Shown piece by piece: positions 1 through 9,322 of a stretch of DNA of 64,000 nucleotides (the first letter of the stretch is position 1; each line of letters starts with the position of its first letter). The DNA lies in NCBI GenBank assembly GCA_009699875.1, contig WLNI01000001.1, positions 248,001 to 312,000 of the forward strand, in the 5' to 3' direction. The notes under the pieces were generated by a model. That model was not told where the DNA came from. It was given only the letters and a program-made list of their open reading frames with translations, and did no database searches. The stretch comes from Actinomycetota bacterium. GTDB taxonomy: Bacteria > Actinomycetota > Acidimicrobiia > Acidimicrobiales > RAAP-2. Made by a program: the position numbers and the translations under genes.

Positions 1-198
1 GTCTTCTGACTCTAAAAACAGCAACTGAGCACACACCAAGTTTGCAACGGTGTCGTCAATTGGCGTACCAAGAAAAATAATTCGCTCTCTGAGAAGCCTC
101 GAATACAGGTCGTAACTTCGCTCTCCTCGACTCGACGACTCGACAACGGTTGGGACGAGGTAGGACCTCGGCGTCATGTCACTACGTTCATACATCAT
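1..198 (-). CDS. clpP: ATP-dependent Clp protease proteolytic subunit ClpP, N-terminal part (runs off the window)
   Basis: Serine peptidase subunit of the Clp protease, which degrades unfolded and tagged proteins in the cytoplasm together with ClpX or ClpC. Only the first 66 residues are inside the window. They contain the conserved ClpP opening, with [11 protein letters not shown] followed by [21 protein letters not shown]. The catalytic Ser, His and Asp lie beyond base 1 and cannot be checked. The start ATG at 198 overlaps the stop of the trigger factor gene as ATGA, so the two are probably translationally coupled. An in-frame ATG also follows directly at 195, and another lies at residue 8; the exact start is therefore uncertain. 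Confidence 0.95.
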   Translation of the reverse strand, partial: MMYERSDMTPRSYLVPTVVESSSRGERSYDLYSRLLRERIIFLGTPIDDTVANLVCAQLLFLESED

Positions 199-1556
199 TT
201 TTCCTCCTCGATCGAACTCGAATCGTCTTCTGCTTCGAGCTCAGCCACGTTGGTTTCAAGGAGTGCTCGGTCAATTGACACGCCTTCCTCATCCACAATG
301 GTGACATGCTCGACAAGCCAACTGGCGGCTTTCGACTTTGCCTTCTCTGCCTTGAGCGCTCCGGTCCGACCAGCTTGGTCGAGCTGTGCTCGAAGCGCGT
401 CAGGTGTTGAACCTACCTGCTCGGCCATTCGCACGATCTCTTCTTCCAACTCTTCTGGGCTCACGTCGAGGTTCTCCGCGCTCGCAACGGCTCGAAGAGC
501 TAAGTCAACTTTGACGGCTTTCGTGGCATCAGTTCGCAATGAGAGCACGAGTTGATCACCACTTTGTCCTGTCGCTGACAAAAACTGCTCGATCGACATG
601 TTCTGCGATTCAAGACGATGACCAAGATCGTGGAGTCGCTCATTGACTTCCGCGTCAATCAAGACATCGGGGACTTCATCTTCGTTGACGAGTTCCGCTA
701 ACGCACCAAGGGTGCTTTCTCGAAGCGACATCTGCGCTTGGACAACTTTCATTCTTCCGATTCGCTCTCTGAGGTCGGCTTCGAGCTCAGCCACCGTTGA
801 GAACTCAGAGTTCTCTTCGGCCCAGGCGTCACTGACCTCTGGCAACTTCTTCTCTTTGACCGCCGTGACGACAATCGAAAATGCGATCAGCGTTCCTCCC
901 GCTGGCGTTCCCGAAACCTCGAGATCAGCGCCAGCCTTCAAGCCAAGAAGTGCCTCATCAAGTTCAGGAATCACTACGCCACTGCCAACTTCGTAGAGGT
1001 AGTCATCAGCTTGGGCAACTTCGTTGCCCTCTTCATCGTTTCCCTTGAGGTCAAGTGTGACGAGGTCACCATTGAGAATTGGTCGAGTGACGTCAATCAA
1101 CTCTCCATCGTTCTCTCGCAGTCGATCAATCTGTCCCGCGACGTCTGCGTCGTTCACTAAGGGTGAGGGAATTGTCGTCGTGAGTCCGTCGTAGCCTGCG
1201 ACATTTACTTTCGGTCGAACCTCGACGATTGCCGCGAAATGGACGGGACCACTCTCTTCGCCTTCGGTGATGTCAATCTCGGGAGGAGCTATTGGGTCAA
1301 CGTCAGTGTCGACAACCGCTTTGGCGTAAAAGTCTGGAAGAGCCTCTCGAAGTGCTTCAGCTCGCAGTGCCGTTGCGCCACCCATACGGGCCTCCAACAC
1401 TCGGCGGGGAACTTTGCCGGGCCGAAAACCTGGGATCCTGGCGGACGAGCCGATTGACCGAACCGCACTATCGAGCGCCGAGTCAATCTCAGCCTCGTCG
1501 ACGACGACGGATAGTTTTACTTTATTGTCTTCAACGATTTCAGTAGTAGCGCGCAT
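195..1556 (-). CDS. tig: Trigger factor (ribosome-associated chaperone and peptidyl-prolyl isomerase)
   Basis: Binds the ribosomal exit tunnel and helps nascent chains fold. The 453-residue product has the ribosome-binding signature GFRPGKVP at residues 43-50. An FKBP-type isomerase domain follows at roughly 150-240, and then a helical chaperone domain to about 430. The C-terminus is acidic. The length is normal for the family. The gene lies directly upstream of clpP and overlaps it by four bases; tig-clpP is a classic arrangement. The start ATG at 1556 has only a weak ribosome binding site (AAAGAAACC). Confidence 0.97.
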   Translation of the reverse strand: MRATTEIVEDNKVKLSVVVDEAEIDSALDSAVRSIGSSARIPGFRPGKVPRRVLEARMGGATALRAEALREALPDFYAKAVVDTDVDPIAPPEIDITEGEESGPVHFAAIVEVRPKVNVAGYDGLTTTIPSPLVNDADVAGQIDRLRENDGELIDVTRPILNGDLVTLDLKGNDEEGNEVAQADDYLYEVGSGVVIPELDEALLGLKAGADLEVSGTPAGGTLIAFSIVVTAVKEKKLPEVSDAWAEENSEFSTVAELEADLRERIGRMKVVQAQMSLRESTLGALAELVNEDEVPDVLIDAEVNERLHDLGHRLESQNMSIEQFLSATGQSGDQLVLSLRTDATKAVKVDLALRAVASAENLDVSPEELEEEIVRMAEQVGSTPDALRAQLDQAGRTGALKAEKAKSKAASWLVEHVTIVDEEGVSIDRALLETNVAELEAEDDSSSIEEEK

Positions 1557-1599
1557 GGTTTCTTTACTCTATCGGCGCTCTCGAGCCCCTCGGACCGAG

Positions 1600-2415
1600 T
1601 TAGATCATGACGCTAAGGGCCCGCAGTGACGCAGCCCCCATCGTCGCGTTTCCAGTGATCTTTGTCCCCTCCGCACTGAGGGCCGCTTCAGGTGAAATCC
1701 GGCCTCCAAAACGGCGGACGTAGGTCTCCTGGCTCATCGAGATCGTGCAGGTCGCCACTGGTCCTTCCATCGGCTTTGCTCGCCCCTCGACGATTTCTAT
1801 TCGACGTCTGCCCCCAAGTGGGCCCTCAATCTCAAAGGCGACCGACTCGCCTTCCTTGGCGCCCGATCCCTTCCCTACGACGACGCCCAATGCAAGATCG
1901 ACTCTCCCAATCGTGACCGCTTCCCCGATGCCGTTGCGGCCACCTGGCCGGTCAAGGGCGAATCGAATGTCTTGTTCGTGAAGCCATGAATCCATAATGC
2001 GGATCTCCATAAATTTGCGCATCGGGACTTGGCCAACAGGACTCCAGCCAATTTCGTCGAAGGTCTCCTCAGAAAAGGATCGCAACGACGCAAGTCGCTC
2101 TGCCGTCACGGTTGCGAACTCGTCTCGCACATCATTGCCACTGCGAGTGCGCAAGAACTCCACCCACTGTTCGTTCATCTCACCGATGGGGTTTTTCAGA
2201 TAGCCCCGCTCCCCCAACTCAATCTTGGGGCTTTCGACGCCTTGCAGCGAGCGTTCGATGCCGACCAAGTGAGCGAGCTGGTCCTGGACGTCCCAGCCAG
2301 GGCACGCCGTCGGCGTTGCCCACTGCTCTGGGCTCAGGCCATTCGTGGCTTCCAATGTCGAAGACCACACGGAATCCAGCCCGTCAATTACCTCGTCTGT
2401 TCTCAAATCATCCAT
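1600..2415 (-). CDS. Mycothiol-dependent maleylpyruvate isomerase / DinB-like family protein
   Basis: 271 residues. The N-terminal half looks like the DinB-type four-helix bundle of the mycothiol-dependent maleylpyruvate isomerase family. It has the typical CPGW motif at residues 38-41 and a probable metal ligand His49 in QLAHLVG. A second typical segment, WLHEQDIRFAL, follows in mid-protein. Family members are metal enzymes that act on mycothiol adducts or detoxify electrophiles, but most are uncharacterised, so the substrate here is unknown. The gene sits 43 bases upstream of trigger factor on the same strand and may be cotranscribed. It is divergent from the small zinc-ribbon gene. Confidence 0.8.
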   Translation of the reverse strand: MDDLRTDEVIDGLDSVWSSTLEATNGLSPEQWATPTACPGWDVQDQLAHLVGIERSLQGVESPKIELGERGYLKNPIGEMNEQWVEFLRTRSGNDVRDEFATVTAERLASLRSFSEETFDEIGWSPVGQVPMRKFMEIRIMDSWLHEQDIRFALDRPGGRNGIGEAVTIGRVDLALGVVVGKGSGAKEGESVAFEIEGPLGGRRRIEIVEGRAKPMEGPVATCTISMSQETYVRRFGGRISPEAALSAEGTKITGNATMGAASLRALSVMI

Positions 2416-2555
2416 GAAGTGAGACTAGGACAAAAGCCAGAAAAAGATGAAAAAGGTCTGTTCCAACCAAAGCTGGCCCCTTTGCAGTAGAATCATGCCA
2501 GTAAGCCGCTGGGGCAAACTCCATGCGACAAGACAAAATCAGGGGGGGTAGTGCA

Positions 2556-2708
2556 ATGACGAACTACAACGGATATTGCGTCAAGTGTCGAGAAAAACGA
2601 GACTTTGACGGACAAGAAGTAGAGCTCAAAAATGGCCGTCGTGCCGCCCAGGGCGCATGCCCAACGTGTGGCACCAAGATGAACAGGATATTGGGCAAAA
2701 AGGCATAG
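2556..2708 (+). CDS. Small zinc-ribbon protein, DUF5679-like
   Basis: A 50-residue protein with two Cys-X2-Cys pairs: YCVKC near the N-terminus and CPTCG towards the C-terminus. They are separated by a charged stretch and followed by a basic tail (RILGKKA). This is the pattern of the actinobacterial DUF5679 miniproteins, whose function is not known. I chose the ATG at 2556 because a G-rich ribosome binding site (AGGGGGGGTAG) lies just upstream, rather than the in-frame ATG at 2523. The gene stands alone and is followed by a strong inverted repeat. Confidence 0.75.
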   Translation: MTNYNGYCVKCREKRDFDGQEVELKNGRRAAQGACPTCGTKMNRILGKKA

Positions 2709-2725
2709 TTATTTTCTTGATTTAC

Positions 2726-2763
2726 CGCCAATGCCGGAGGAGTTTATTCCTCCGGCATTGGCG
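2726..2763. terminator. Perfect 16-bp stem hairpin after the zinc-ribbon gene
   Basis: Bases 2726-2741 pair perfectly with 2748-2763 around a six-base loop (GTTTAT). It starts 18 bases after the DUF5679-like stop codon. There is no T tract on the plus-strand exit side, so it is either an unusual terminator or an RNA-stabilising 3' hairpin. Confidence 0.6.
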
Positions 2764-2828
2764 CGTTCTGGCGCTAGGTCAAGAACAATGGCATTGTCTT
2801 GTACAGGAAAATAATGAGGGGGCATTTC

Positions 2829-4577
2829 ATGTTTGATCTTCTAATTCGTGGGGGTACGGTTGTCGACGGGACGGGGTCGAAGCGACGCGTGACAGATGTG
2901 GCGATCACCGATGGCATCGTTGTCGCTCTTGGAGATCTGGCCGGTTCGCCTGCGACCACAACAATCGACGCAACGGGTCTTTTGGTCACACCTGGTTGGG
3001 TCGACATCCACACCCATTACGACGGCCAGGTGACCTGGGACCAAGAACTTGCTCCCTCCTCGTGGCATGGCGTGACCACGGTGGTCACAGGAAACTGTGG
3101 TGTGGGATTCGCCCCGGCACATCCTGACAAACACGATTGGCTGATCGGTCTTATGGAGGGGGTTGAAGACATCCCCGGCACTGCACTCGCTGAAGGCATC
3201 ACGTGGGAGTGGGAATCGTTCCCTGAGTACTTAGATGCCTTGGAGCCTCGAAGTTGGACCATGGATATCGGAACGCAGATCTCTCATGGTGCGGTTCGCT
3301 CCTACGTCATGGGCGATGCGGGAGCTCGAAACGAGCCAGCGTCGCCTCAAGAAATCGAGTCCATGAAACAGATCGTCAAAGAAGCAATCGACGCTGGGGC
3401 TCTGGGGTTTTCTACCTCTCGCACGATTGCTCACCGGGCTATCGATGGCGAGCCGGTCCCTGGGACCTTCGCCGCAGAAGATGAGCTCTTCGGGATTGGC
3501 AGTGCGTTAGGAGAGTTGAAAAGCGGCGTCTTCGAACTTGCCCCCATGGGAGTCGCTGGCGAAGACATTGTCTCGGCTCCCCAAGAGATGGCGTGGATGA
3601 GAAAACTCTCTTCCTCAATTGAACGACCCGTCACCTTTGCTCTTCTCCAAGTCGACCCCGCCCCAGGGCTTTGGAAAGACATGCTGGACGCCTCTCTCGA
3701 CGCTGTTCAAGAAGGTGCGGATCTTTGGCCACAAGTTGCGGGACGCCCGACAGGAATCCTCACTGGCTTCCACACGACGTTCTGTCTCTTCGATCAGATC
3801 CCCGCTTACCAAGCAATCACGGCCACGAATCCAAGCCATGAAGAACTCCTTGAGGCACTCAGTGACCCGTCTGTCCGACAAGCAATTACGTCGTTTACTC
3901 CAGAGGACGCCACTGCGGCCATGCTCTTTGAAGGCGCCTTCGAGAAGACCTACGTCCTCGGCGACCCTCCTCAATATGAGCCAGGGCCTGAGCGATCACT
4001 CGCTGGTTTAGCGCTTCGAAACAAGGTCACCCCGCTTGAGGTTGCCTATGACGCAATGATGGAAAACGATGGATGGGGCTTGTTGTACTTGCCGATCCTC
4101 AACTACTCCGACGGCAACCTTGATTCGACCTACGCCATGCTCCAGCACCCTCGAGCAGCGCTCGGGCTTGGTGACGGTGGCGCACACGTCGGGACCATTT
4201 GTGACTCGTCGATGCCGACATTCATGTTGACGCACTGGGTGCGCGATCGTTCTCGAGGAGAGCGTTTCGAACTCGAGTGGGTCGTCAAGAAGCAGACGCA
4301 TGACACCGCTGAACTCTACGGTCTCCATGATCGAGGGACTCTAGAAGTTGGCATGCTCGGCGACGTCAACATCATTGACTTTGACAACCTTGCCTTAGAG
4401 ACGCCGACCGTTGAAAATGATCTCCCAGCAGGTGGGCGACGACTTCTTCAGCGTGCCAGGGGCTACGTGGCAACCATCAAGCGGGGTACGGTCACCTACG
4501 AGAACGGGGTAGCGACTGGAGCGTATCCAGGACACCTCATTCGAGGGACACAAAACGCACCTCACCTCGTTCACTAA
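2829..4577 (+). CDS. N-acyl-D-amino-acid deacylase family amidohydrolase
   Basis: A 582-residue metal-dependent amidohydrolase. It shows a small N-terminal beta domain (LIRGGTVVDGTG), the metal motif HTH at residues 61-63, and GNCG with Cys90. Cys90 is the position of the bridging cysteine in D-aminoacylases (known from the family). A late GDGGAHVG motif probably carries the catalytic Asp. Family enzymes hydrolyse N-acyl-D-amino acids or related cyclic amides; the exact substrate is not readable. ATG 2829 was chosen over the upstream in-frame start at 2799 because a GAGGGGG ribosome binding site precedes it. The gene is monocistronic and followed by tRNA-Pro. Confidence 0.88.
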   Translation: MFDLLIRGGTVVDGTGSKRRVTDVAITDGIVVALGDLAGSPATTTIDATGLLVTPGWVDIHTHYDGQVTWDQELAPSSWHGVTTVVTGNCGVGFAPAHPDKHDWLIGLMEGVEDIPGTALAEGITWEWESFPEYLDALEPRSWTMDIGTQISHGAVRSYVMGDAGARNEPASPQEIESMKQIVKEAIDAGALGFSTSRTIAHRAIDGEPVPGTFAAEDELFGIGSALGELKSGVFELAPMGVAGEDIVSAPQEMAWMRKLSSSIERPVTFALLQVDPAPGLWKDMLDASLDAVQEGADLWPQVAGRPTGILTGFHTTFCLFDQIPAYQAITATNPSHEELLEALSDPSVRQAITSFTPEDATAAMLFEGAFEKTYVLGDPPQYEPGPERSLAGLALRNKVTPLEVAYDAMMENDGWGLLYLPILNYSDGNLDSTYAMLQHPRAALGLGDGGAHVGTICDSSMPTFMLTHWVRDRSRGERFELEWVVKKQTHDTAELYGLHDRGTLEVGMLGDVNIIDFDNLALETPTVENDLPAGGRRLLQRARGYVATIKRGTVTYENGVATGAYPGHLIRGTQNAPHLVH

Positions 4578-4642
4578 TTCACCTTGGGGACGCCCCCCAC
4601 TTCTATTGAGTAGCCTGGGGGTTCAAGTTCACGCTTGAGCCA

Positions 4643-4719
4643 CGGGAAGTGGCGCAGCTTGGTAGCGCACCTGCTTTGGGAGCAGGGGGTCGCAGGTTCA
4701 AATCCTGTCTTCCCGACCA
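4643..4719 (+). tRNA. tRNA-Pro (TGG)
   Basis: A complete cloverleaf. The acceptor stem CGGGAAG pairs with CTTCCCG, the anticodon loop TTTGGGA gives TGG, the T loop is TTCAAAT, and the CCA end is encoded. Confidence 0.97.
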
Positions 4720-4855
4720 GTATTTCAACAAGCCCAAGAACAACTGCTCATGCATCGTAGCTTCGACATAGTTCAGATCAGGAACGCCAACTCGAACTAC
4801 TCGTCAATTCAACTCTCGAAAGTGCGCTCTGCGATCCCATCACGCTGCGTCAATC

Positions 4856-6460
4856 TTAAGCGTGAAGGCGACGCCTTCGCGTTGCTACTCCAACCCCACC
4901 ACCAAGGGCAACGAGGCCAAGTCCTCCAACCATCAACGTTCCTTCGCTTGAACCAGTTGCTGCCAATGTTGCCACTTTGACAATCGAAATTGTCAACACG
5001 CCACTGTCTTGTTGTGCGGGGAGTCCTGGATCAGAAACGGTGATGGTGAATGAACTCACACCAACTGCGGTCGGCGTTCCAGAGATAACCCCAGTTGCGG
5101 CATCCAGGGTTAGACCTGCTGGGAGCGACCCAGTGCTCACGGAATAGGTGTAACTCCCGGCGCCACCTGTAGCGTTAAGCGTTGCGGAGTAGGACTTTGC
5201 CAGCGATCCTTCAGTTAATACTTTCGTCGTGAGAACAAGTGGTGCCACTGATGTCGATGCCATTGCCGAGTGAGTCACGGCTACATCCTGACCATCACCA
5301 ACCGCCGTGCACTTCTCCGAGGTAGAGCAACTCAACCCATTGAAAGAAGAATTTGCTGTAGCCGGGTCTGGTGCGACGATCTTTGACGCCACCCATACAC
5401 CGCTCGCATTCGTTGCGACCCAAGGTTGAAAGTTAGCCCCGTCGTCTAAATAGCCTCCCGCGAGAGTGCAGTTCATTCCAGTGGTGCAACTCATTCCATA
5501 AATTTCGGAATCAGTTGTTGTTGGATAAGGAGCAACAACTGGAATTCCTTGAGCCCATAAACCAGCTGTGAGCGTTGCTGCCATTGCTTGGTTGTTCCCC
5601 GAGGCATCCCGGTAGTAGCCCCCCGCAGTGCAGTTATTCACGCTGACACAACTCACCCCATAGAAAGCGCTATCTGCGCTCAACGAATAGGGTGTTCCAA
5701 CGACCTCCGGGGATCCCCAGGTTGCTCCTACTCCAGAAATCGCGAACGCTCGAAACTCTGATGATCCGTCGTCTCGATACTGTCCAACCGCTGTGCAGGA
5801 GTCCCCAGAGGCACAACTAACACTTTCAAGAGTTACATTCGTACTTGTTGTCGGACCATTTATCGGCACTGCCGTCGATACAATTCCTCCGACCTCAAGG
5901 ACTACCAAACCTTGATAATCCAATGCTGCGTTCTCGTACCATCCGACTGCGGTGCAGTTGCCCACACTTGTGCAACTCGCAGATGCAAGTCCTGATTCGC
6001 TTGGAGTGGGATTCGGCGTTCCGCTGGTAGACGCCTGAACGGGCCATACGCCACCACTCTCTATTGCCCACATGAGGTGATACGAACCAGCAAGTTGGTA
6101 CTCACCCACTGCAAAACACTCTCCGACAGCTGAACAACTCACGCTGTCAAATGAAGCATAAGTAGCACCTGCATCGGGAGAAATAATACCGAGTGAAGGT
6201 CCCCAGACGCCATTCGTCTGCACAACAACCATTCCCTGGCTCACACCAGCACTGACATCAAAATTCCCAACCGCTACACAGTTGCCTGGGCTCGTGCAAC
6301 TCACACCCTGGAACGAACTTTCGGCACTCGTCACCTGGACGGCCGGAGGAAAAACCGGGCCGGCCGAAGCTGCGCCGGCGGGAACGCCCGTTAACAGGGT
6401 TCCCCCAAGTACTAAGGCGAAAGCACAGACACCAGAGAGATAATTTCTCATGCGGTTCAT
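4856..6460 (-). CDS. Secreted surface protein with seven Cys-paired 54-residue repeats, Ig-like domain and LAATG sorting signal
   Basis: 534 residues. A signal peptide covers roughly 1-31. Seven repeats follow, each with a SC-X5-C-X-A-V/G-G core. Their first cysteines are at residues 55, 109, 163, 216, 271, 325 and 378, a period of 53-55 residues, each paired with a second Cys six residues later. Residues about 415-490 form a putative Ig domain (LPAGLTLDAATGVISGTP). The C-terminus is a sortase signal: LAATG at 499-503, a hydrophobic segment, and an RRRR tail. I infer a seven-bladed beta-propeller with one disulfide per blade, anchored to the wall by a class E sortase. The ligand is unknown. 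No sortase lies in the window. Confidence 0.85.
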   Translation of the reverse strand: MNRMRNYLSGVCAFALVLGGTLLTGVPAGAASAGPVFPPAVQVTSAESSFQGVSCTSPGNCVAVGNFDVSAGVSQGMVVVQTNGVWGPSLGIISPDAGATYASFDSVSCSAVGECFAVGEYQLAGSYHLMWAIESGGVWPVQASTSGTPNPTPSESGLASASCTSVGNCTAVGWYENAALDYQGLVVLEVGGIVSTAVPINGPTTSTNVTLESVSCASGDSCTAVGQYRDDGSSEFRAFAISGVGATWGSPEVVGTPYSLSADSAFYGVSCVSVNNCTAGGYYRDASGNNQAMAATLTAGLWAQGIPVVAPYPTTTDSEIYGMSCTTGMNCTLAGGYLDDGANFQPWVATNASGVWVASKIVAPDPATANSSFNGLSCSTSEKCTAVGDGQDVAVTHSAMASTSVAPLVLTTKVLTEGSLAKSYSATLNATGGAGSYTYSVSTGSLPAGLTLDAATGVISGTPTAVGVSSFTITVSDPGLPAQQDSGVLTISIVKVATLAATGSSEGTLMVGGLGLVALGGGVGVATRRRRLHA

Positions 6461-6590
6461 TTCGGACCTCCAACTATCAAGCCGATCGTCTGGTTAAGCT
6501 TTGTCTTTACGCTAGCACTATACATTCTTTGCTTCCGAGGAGTTGTGAGGGATCGCTAGGCCCAATCAAGTCCCTAACGACACAGGCCTA

Positions 6591-7538
6591 CTACTTTTGT
6601 AGTTTTACTCCACTTGAGATCAAGGAATTCGATACTGTTTTCGACCTCGCCTTGCGCAGGTACACCACTAAACTAATTGAGAGAAAGAGGAGCCACACCA
6701 CTCCCTGGAGCACTGTTGGGTGATCGGCGTAGCCAAAGAAGGAGTGGAGGAGATCGCCTCCCACTGACGACTGCGCCAGAACGTTGCTCGAGTCCCAGAG
6801 CGTCTGTGTTCCAAAGGGAAGCCACCCAAGCTCTTGAAGGTTGGCGACTGCATTGGAGAGGAGACCTGCGGCAAACACCAAGAGAAGAACGCCAAGGATT
6901 CGAAAGAATCTACCGATATTAAATTTTGCTCCCATCTTGTAAATCCCAAAAGCGATTCCAAGTGCAACCACGAGGCCGGCGATCGCTCCTATGAGGAGCC
7001 ATCGTGAGTTATCGGCCGTTGGGGCTTGTTTTGAAGAAGCGAACACAATAGCCAAGGTAAACACCATGGTTTCGAGTCCTTCTCTGCCAACCGCGCTAAA
7101 TGCCACCAAGCTCAGTCCAGTTCGAGTCCCATTATCGAGCGCGTTGTCACTGCGTTGTTTCAGTTCTTTCGAAAGCGTGCGACTGTGTCGCTGCATCCAG
7201 AATGTCATGTACGTCAGCGATGTTGCCGCGATTAAATACGTGATCGTCTCAAAGATGGTTTGTATTCGCGATCCGCTGTACTGGCTGATCAAGAGATACG
7301 CCGCAATTCCACCCACAAGAATGAGAACAAACGCCGCCGCAACACCGAGAAAGATATCTTTGAAGTGACGTCGTTGGTCGATGCTCTCGAGATACGCCAG
7401 CAGAATGGCGATGATCATCGACGCTTCGATCCCCTCTCGGAGAAAGATGACAAACGTCGGGATCACGGTCGCACCGCCGCTGCTCGGAATGCCGATGGCG
7501 TTCTGAAGGTTCCCCTTCTTGACAAGACGAGGCTCCAT
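6591..7538 (-). CDS. FTR1-family high-affinity iron permease
   Basis: A polytopic membrane protein of 315 residues with the two hallmark REXXE motifs of FTR1/EfeU permeases. These are REGIE at residues 34-38 and REGLE at 152-156, and in the family their Glu residues carry iron across the membrane. About seven membrane segments are visible. The usual partners EfeO, EfeB or a multicopper oxidase are not adjacent, so this is a solitary permease in this window. A palindrome with a -10-like hexamer lies about 50 bases upstream, which suggests iron-dependent control. The ATG at 7538 has a GGAG ribosome binding site. Confidence 0.93.
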   Translation of the reverse strand: MEPRLVKKGNLQNAIGIPSSGGATVIPTFVIFLREGIEASMIIAILLAYLESIDQRRHFKDIFLGVAAAFVLILVGGIAAYLLISQYSGSRIQTIFETITYLIAATSLTYMTFWMQRHSRTLSKELKQRSDNALDNGTRTGLSLVAFSAVGREGLETMVFTLAIVFASSKQAPTADNSRWLLIGAIAGLVVALGIAFGIYKMGAKFNIGRFFRILGVLLLVFAAGLLSNAVANLQELGWLPFGTQTLWDSSNVLAQSSVGGDLLHSFFGYADHPTVLQGVVWLLFLSISLVVYLRKARSKTVSNSLISSGVKLQK

Positions 7539-7587
7539 TCATTCTCCATGGGCTCCTTGTTGAAATGACCCACGACATCCTCCTCAA

Positions 7588-7604
7588 ATATTAGGGCACC
7601 CTAA
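7588..7604 (-). promoter_or_regulatory. Candidate DtxR-family iron operator overlapping the ftr1 promoter
   Basis: TTAGGG-CA-CCCTAA at 7591-7604 is a perfect inverted repeat of two six-base arms around two bases. The right arm overlaps a -10-like TAATAT on the minus strand (7588-7593), upstream of the iron permease gene. DtxR/IdeR/SirR repressors bind TTAGG...CCTAA half-sites, though the canonical 19-bp IdeR box has wider spacing. Assignment is by position and half-site only. Confidence 0.5.
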
Positions 7605-7654
7605 CTTCAAGAAACTTACTGTGTCACCTGGGCCAAGGCAAGTTTGTGGAGTGC

Positions 7655-9322
7655 TCAGCAGGCACCAGGGATGCTCGAAGCAGCTCGGGTGGAGCCCGAA
7701 AACGTCGTTGTCACGGCGTTCTGCCACGGTGCAGCCCCTGGCGAAGGAGTGAGTGCAGGGCCAACGGGGAATTCAGGAATAGGCCGAACGATGGGGAGTC
7801 CTGTGCTGACGACGCAGTAGTTCCCTCCACTCGGGTTGATCAAGGAGAACACCAAGGTGTTCAATCGATTCTCCGAGCGCAAAAGAGTTTCTGTGCACGT
7901 GAGGTTTCCTGGAGAGCAGGCATCTGCTCCCAGGCCGAGGTCAAGAGTTGCTGGTCCATTTGAAAAAATGTTGTCTACGATTCGGAGATCGTCATCAACG
8001 CGAGATGGAGAGGGAACCCCAGAAGCAACTGGGGGGACTACAGATCCATGAATATCAAAATGTGACCATTGAGACTGAAAGCCTGCTGGGTTCAAGACCA
8101 CATTTCCATAGATGTACACCGACCTCGAAGGTATCCACTGTCCACCGGCATCGTTAGTCCCCCACCCTCCGAGGTCTCGCCGTGTTTGGCACGCTGCGAC
8201 ATCGCCGTCGCAGCCGCGGCTCCCCTGAACAACTTCGATGGCGTGGCTTCGAGAACCGACCCGATAGAGAGTATTGAAAGCGAGAAGAATTCTGAATCCT
8301 CCGTTGACCCCAAGCCCAGCTCCTTCAGTGTCGTGGACAATATTGTTCACCACTCGGATGTCGTAGGCCTCGTAGTGAATCCAAGGAGTGGTCATGAATT
8401 CAAATCCAGTCCCTTGCCCGGCGGTGAATCCTCCTGTTCCACAGTGAGCAAAGGTATTTCCTTCGACAAGTATTCGAGCTGAACCGCCCTTGGCGTACGC
8501 ACACCAGTCCCCTGCATGCGTCACTTGATTTCCGACAATCTGTCCATCTTGGACGGCCACGAAATCAATAGCGTTGTCCCACGCGCCAGTCACGATTGAG
8601 TCCTCAACATACATAAAGCGTGATTGGTTTACTTTCAACGTCTCCTGTGCGACATTTTGGCCATCAAGTGTCAGATGTCGAAGAAGGACGTGATCGCACT
8701 GTTCGCAGTGGAAAGCATCACCACTGTTGTTGACCGAAACTCCATCAAAATAAAGATATGACACGTTGAAGACGTTGACGTTGCCAGCAAGAATTGCCGT
8801 TCCCGCTCCGTCGGCGGCCCGCAGCCAGATTGGGGCCGCCAAAGTGCCGTGTTTGGCCTCCCAGTAATTAGGAATTGACGTGACGGGATACGAGCCCGCA
8901 ACAAGATTGATCTGGATGCCAACTGAGGGATGTGCGGGTACACGGTTCCATGCTTCGCTTAACGTGCGAAGTGCGGTAGCCCGAGTGGTTCCCGCTCGCG
9001 CATCATTGCCAGAGCTTGGATCAACCCAGAGAGTGTTCACGGTTGGCGTTCCGATATTGAATCGAGTACTTGCATTCCCTGGTGGTTCGACTGGAACTGT
9101 TGTCGCCGTGGTCGTCGTTGGGATGCTTGGTACCGTTGTTTCGTGGGGCAGAGTAGTCACCATGGCCCCCGAGGATGTTGTCCCTGACGAGATCGCACCT
9201 GGCTGTCCACACGCTGCCAAAAAGCCTGCAACAGAGATACTCAGGGCAATCACCTTGAGGCGAGAGTGACCATTTTGAGATTCGAAACCCCTCACGATAC
9301 GCAGTACTCGCGAATAAAACAT
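7655..9322 (-). CDS. Lipoprotein with right-handed parallel beta-helix domain
   Basis: 555 residues. A signal sequence ends in the lipobox LAAC, with lipidation Cys38, followed by a Ser/Thr/Pro-rich spacer to about residue 85. The next segment (LWVDPSSGNDARAGT) is the opening typical of DUF1565/PbH1 beta-helix proteins. Repeated strands with Asn- and Asp-rich turns (YFDGVSVNNSGDAF, VLLRHLTLDGQN, VEDSIVTGAWDNAIDF) extend to about residue 500. Such folds occur in polysaccharide lyases and carbohydrate-binding surface proteins; catalytic residues cannot be assigned. Six or more cysteines suggest disulfides outside the membrane. No nearby enzyme indicates the substrate. Confidence 0.8.
   Translation of the reverse strand: MFYSRVLRIVRGFESQNGHSRLKVIALSISVAGFLAACGQPGAISSGTTSSGAMVTTLPHETTVPSIPTTTTATTVPVEPPGNASTRFNIGTPTVNTLWVDPSSGNDARAGTTRATALRTLSEAWNRVPAHPSVGIQINLVAGSYPVTSIPNYWEAKHGTLAAPIWLRAADGAGTAILAGNVNVFNVSYLYFDGVSVNNSGDAFHCEQCDHVLLRHLTLDGQNVAQETLKVNQSRFMYVEDSIVTGAWDNAIDFVAVQDGQIVGNQVTHAGDWCAYAKGGSARILVEGNTFAHCGTGGFTAGQGTGFEFMTTPWIHYEAYDIRVVNNIVHDTEGAGLGVNGGFRILLAFNTLYRVGSRSHAIEVVQGSRGCDGDVAACQTRRDLGGWGTNDAGGQWIPSRSVYIYGNVVLNPAGFQSQWSHFDIHGSVVPPVASGVPSPSRVDDDLRIVDNIFSNGPATLDLGLGADACSPGNLTCTETLLRSENRLNTLVFSLINPSGGNYCVVSTGLPIVRPIPEFPVGPALTPSPGAAPWQNAVTTTFSGSTRAASSIPGAC

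Noticed and set aside
7588-7604. Canonical 19-bp IdeR box
   Set aside because: The spacing between half-sites is four bases rather than nine, so only a generic DtxR-family operator is proposed.
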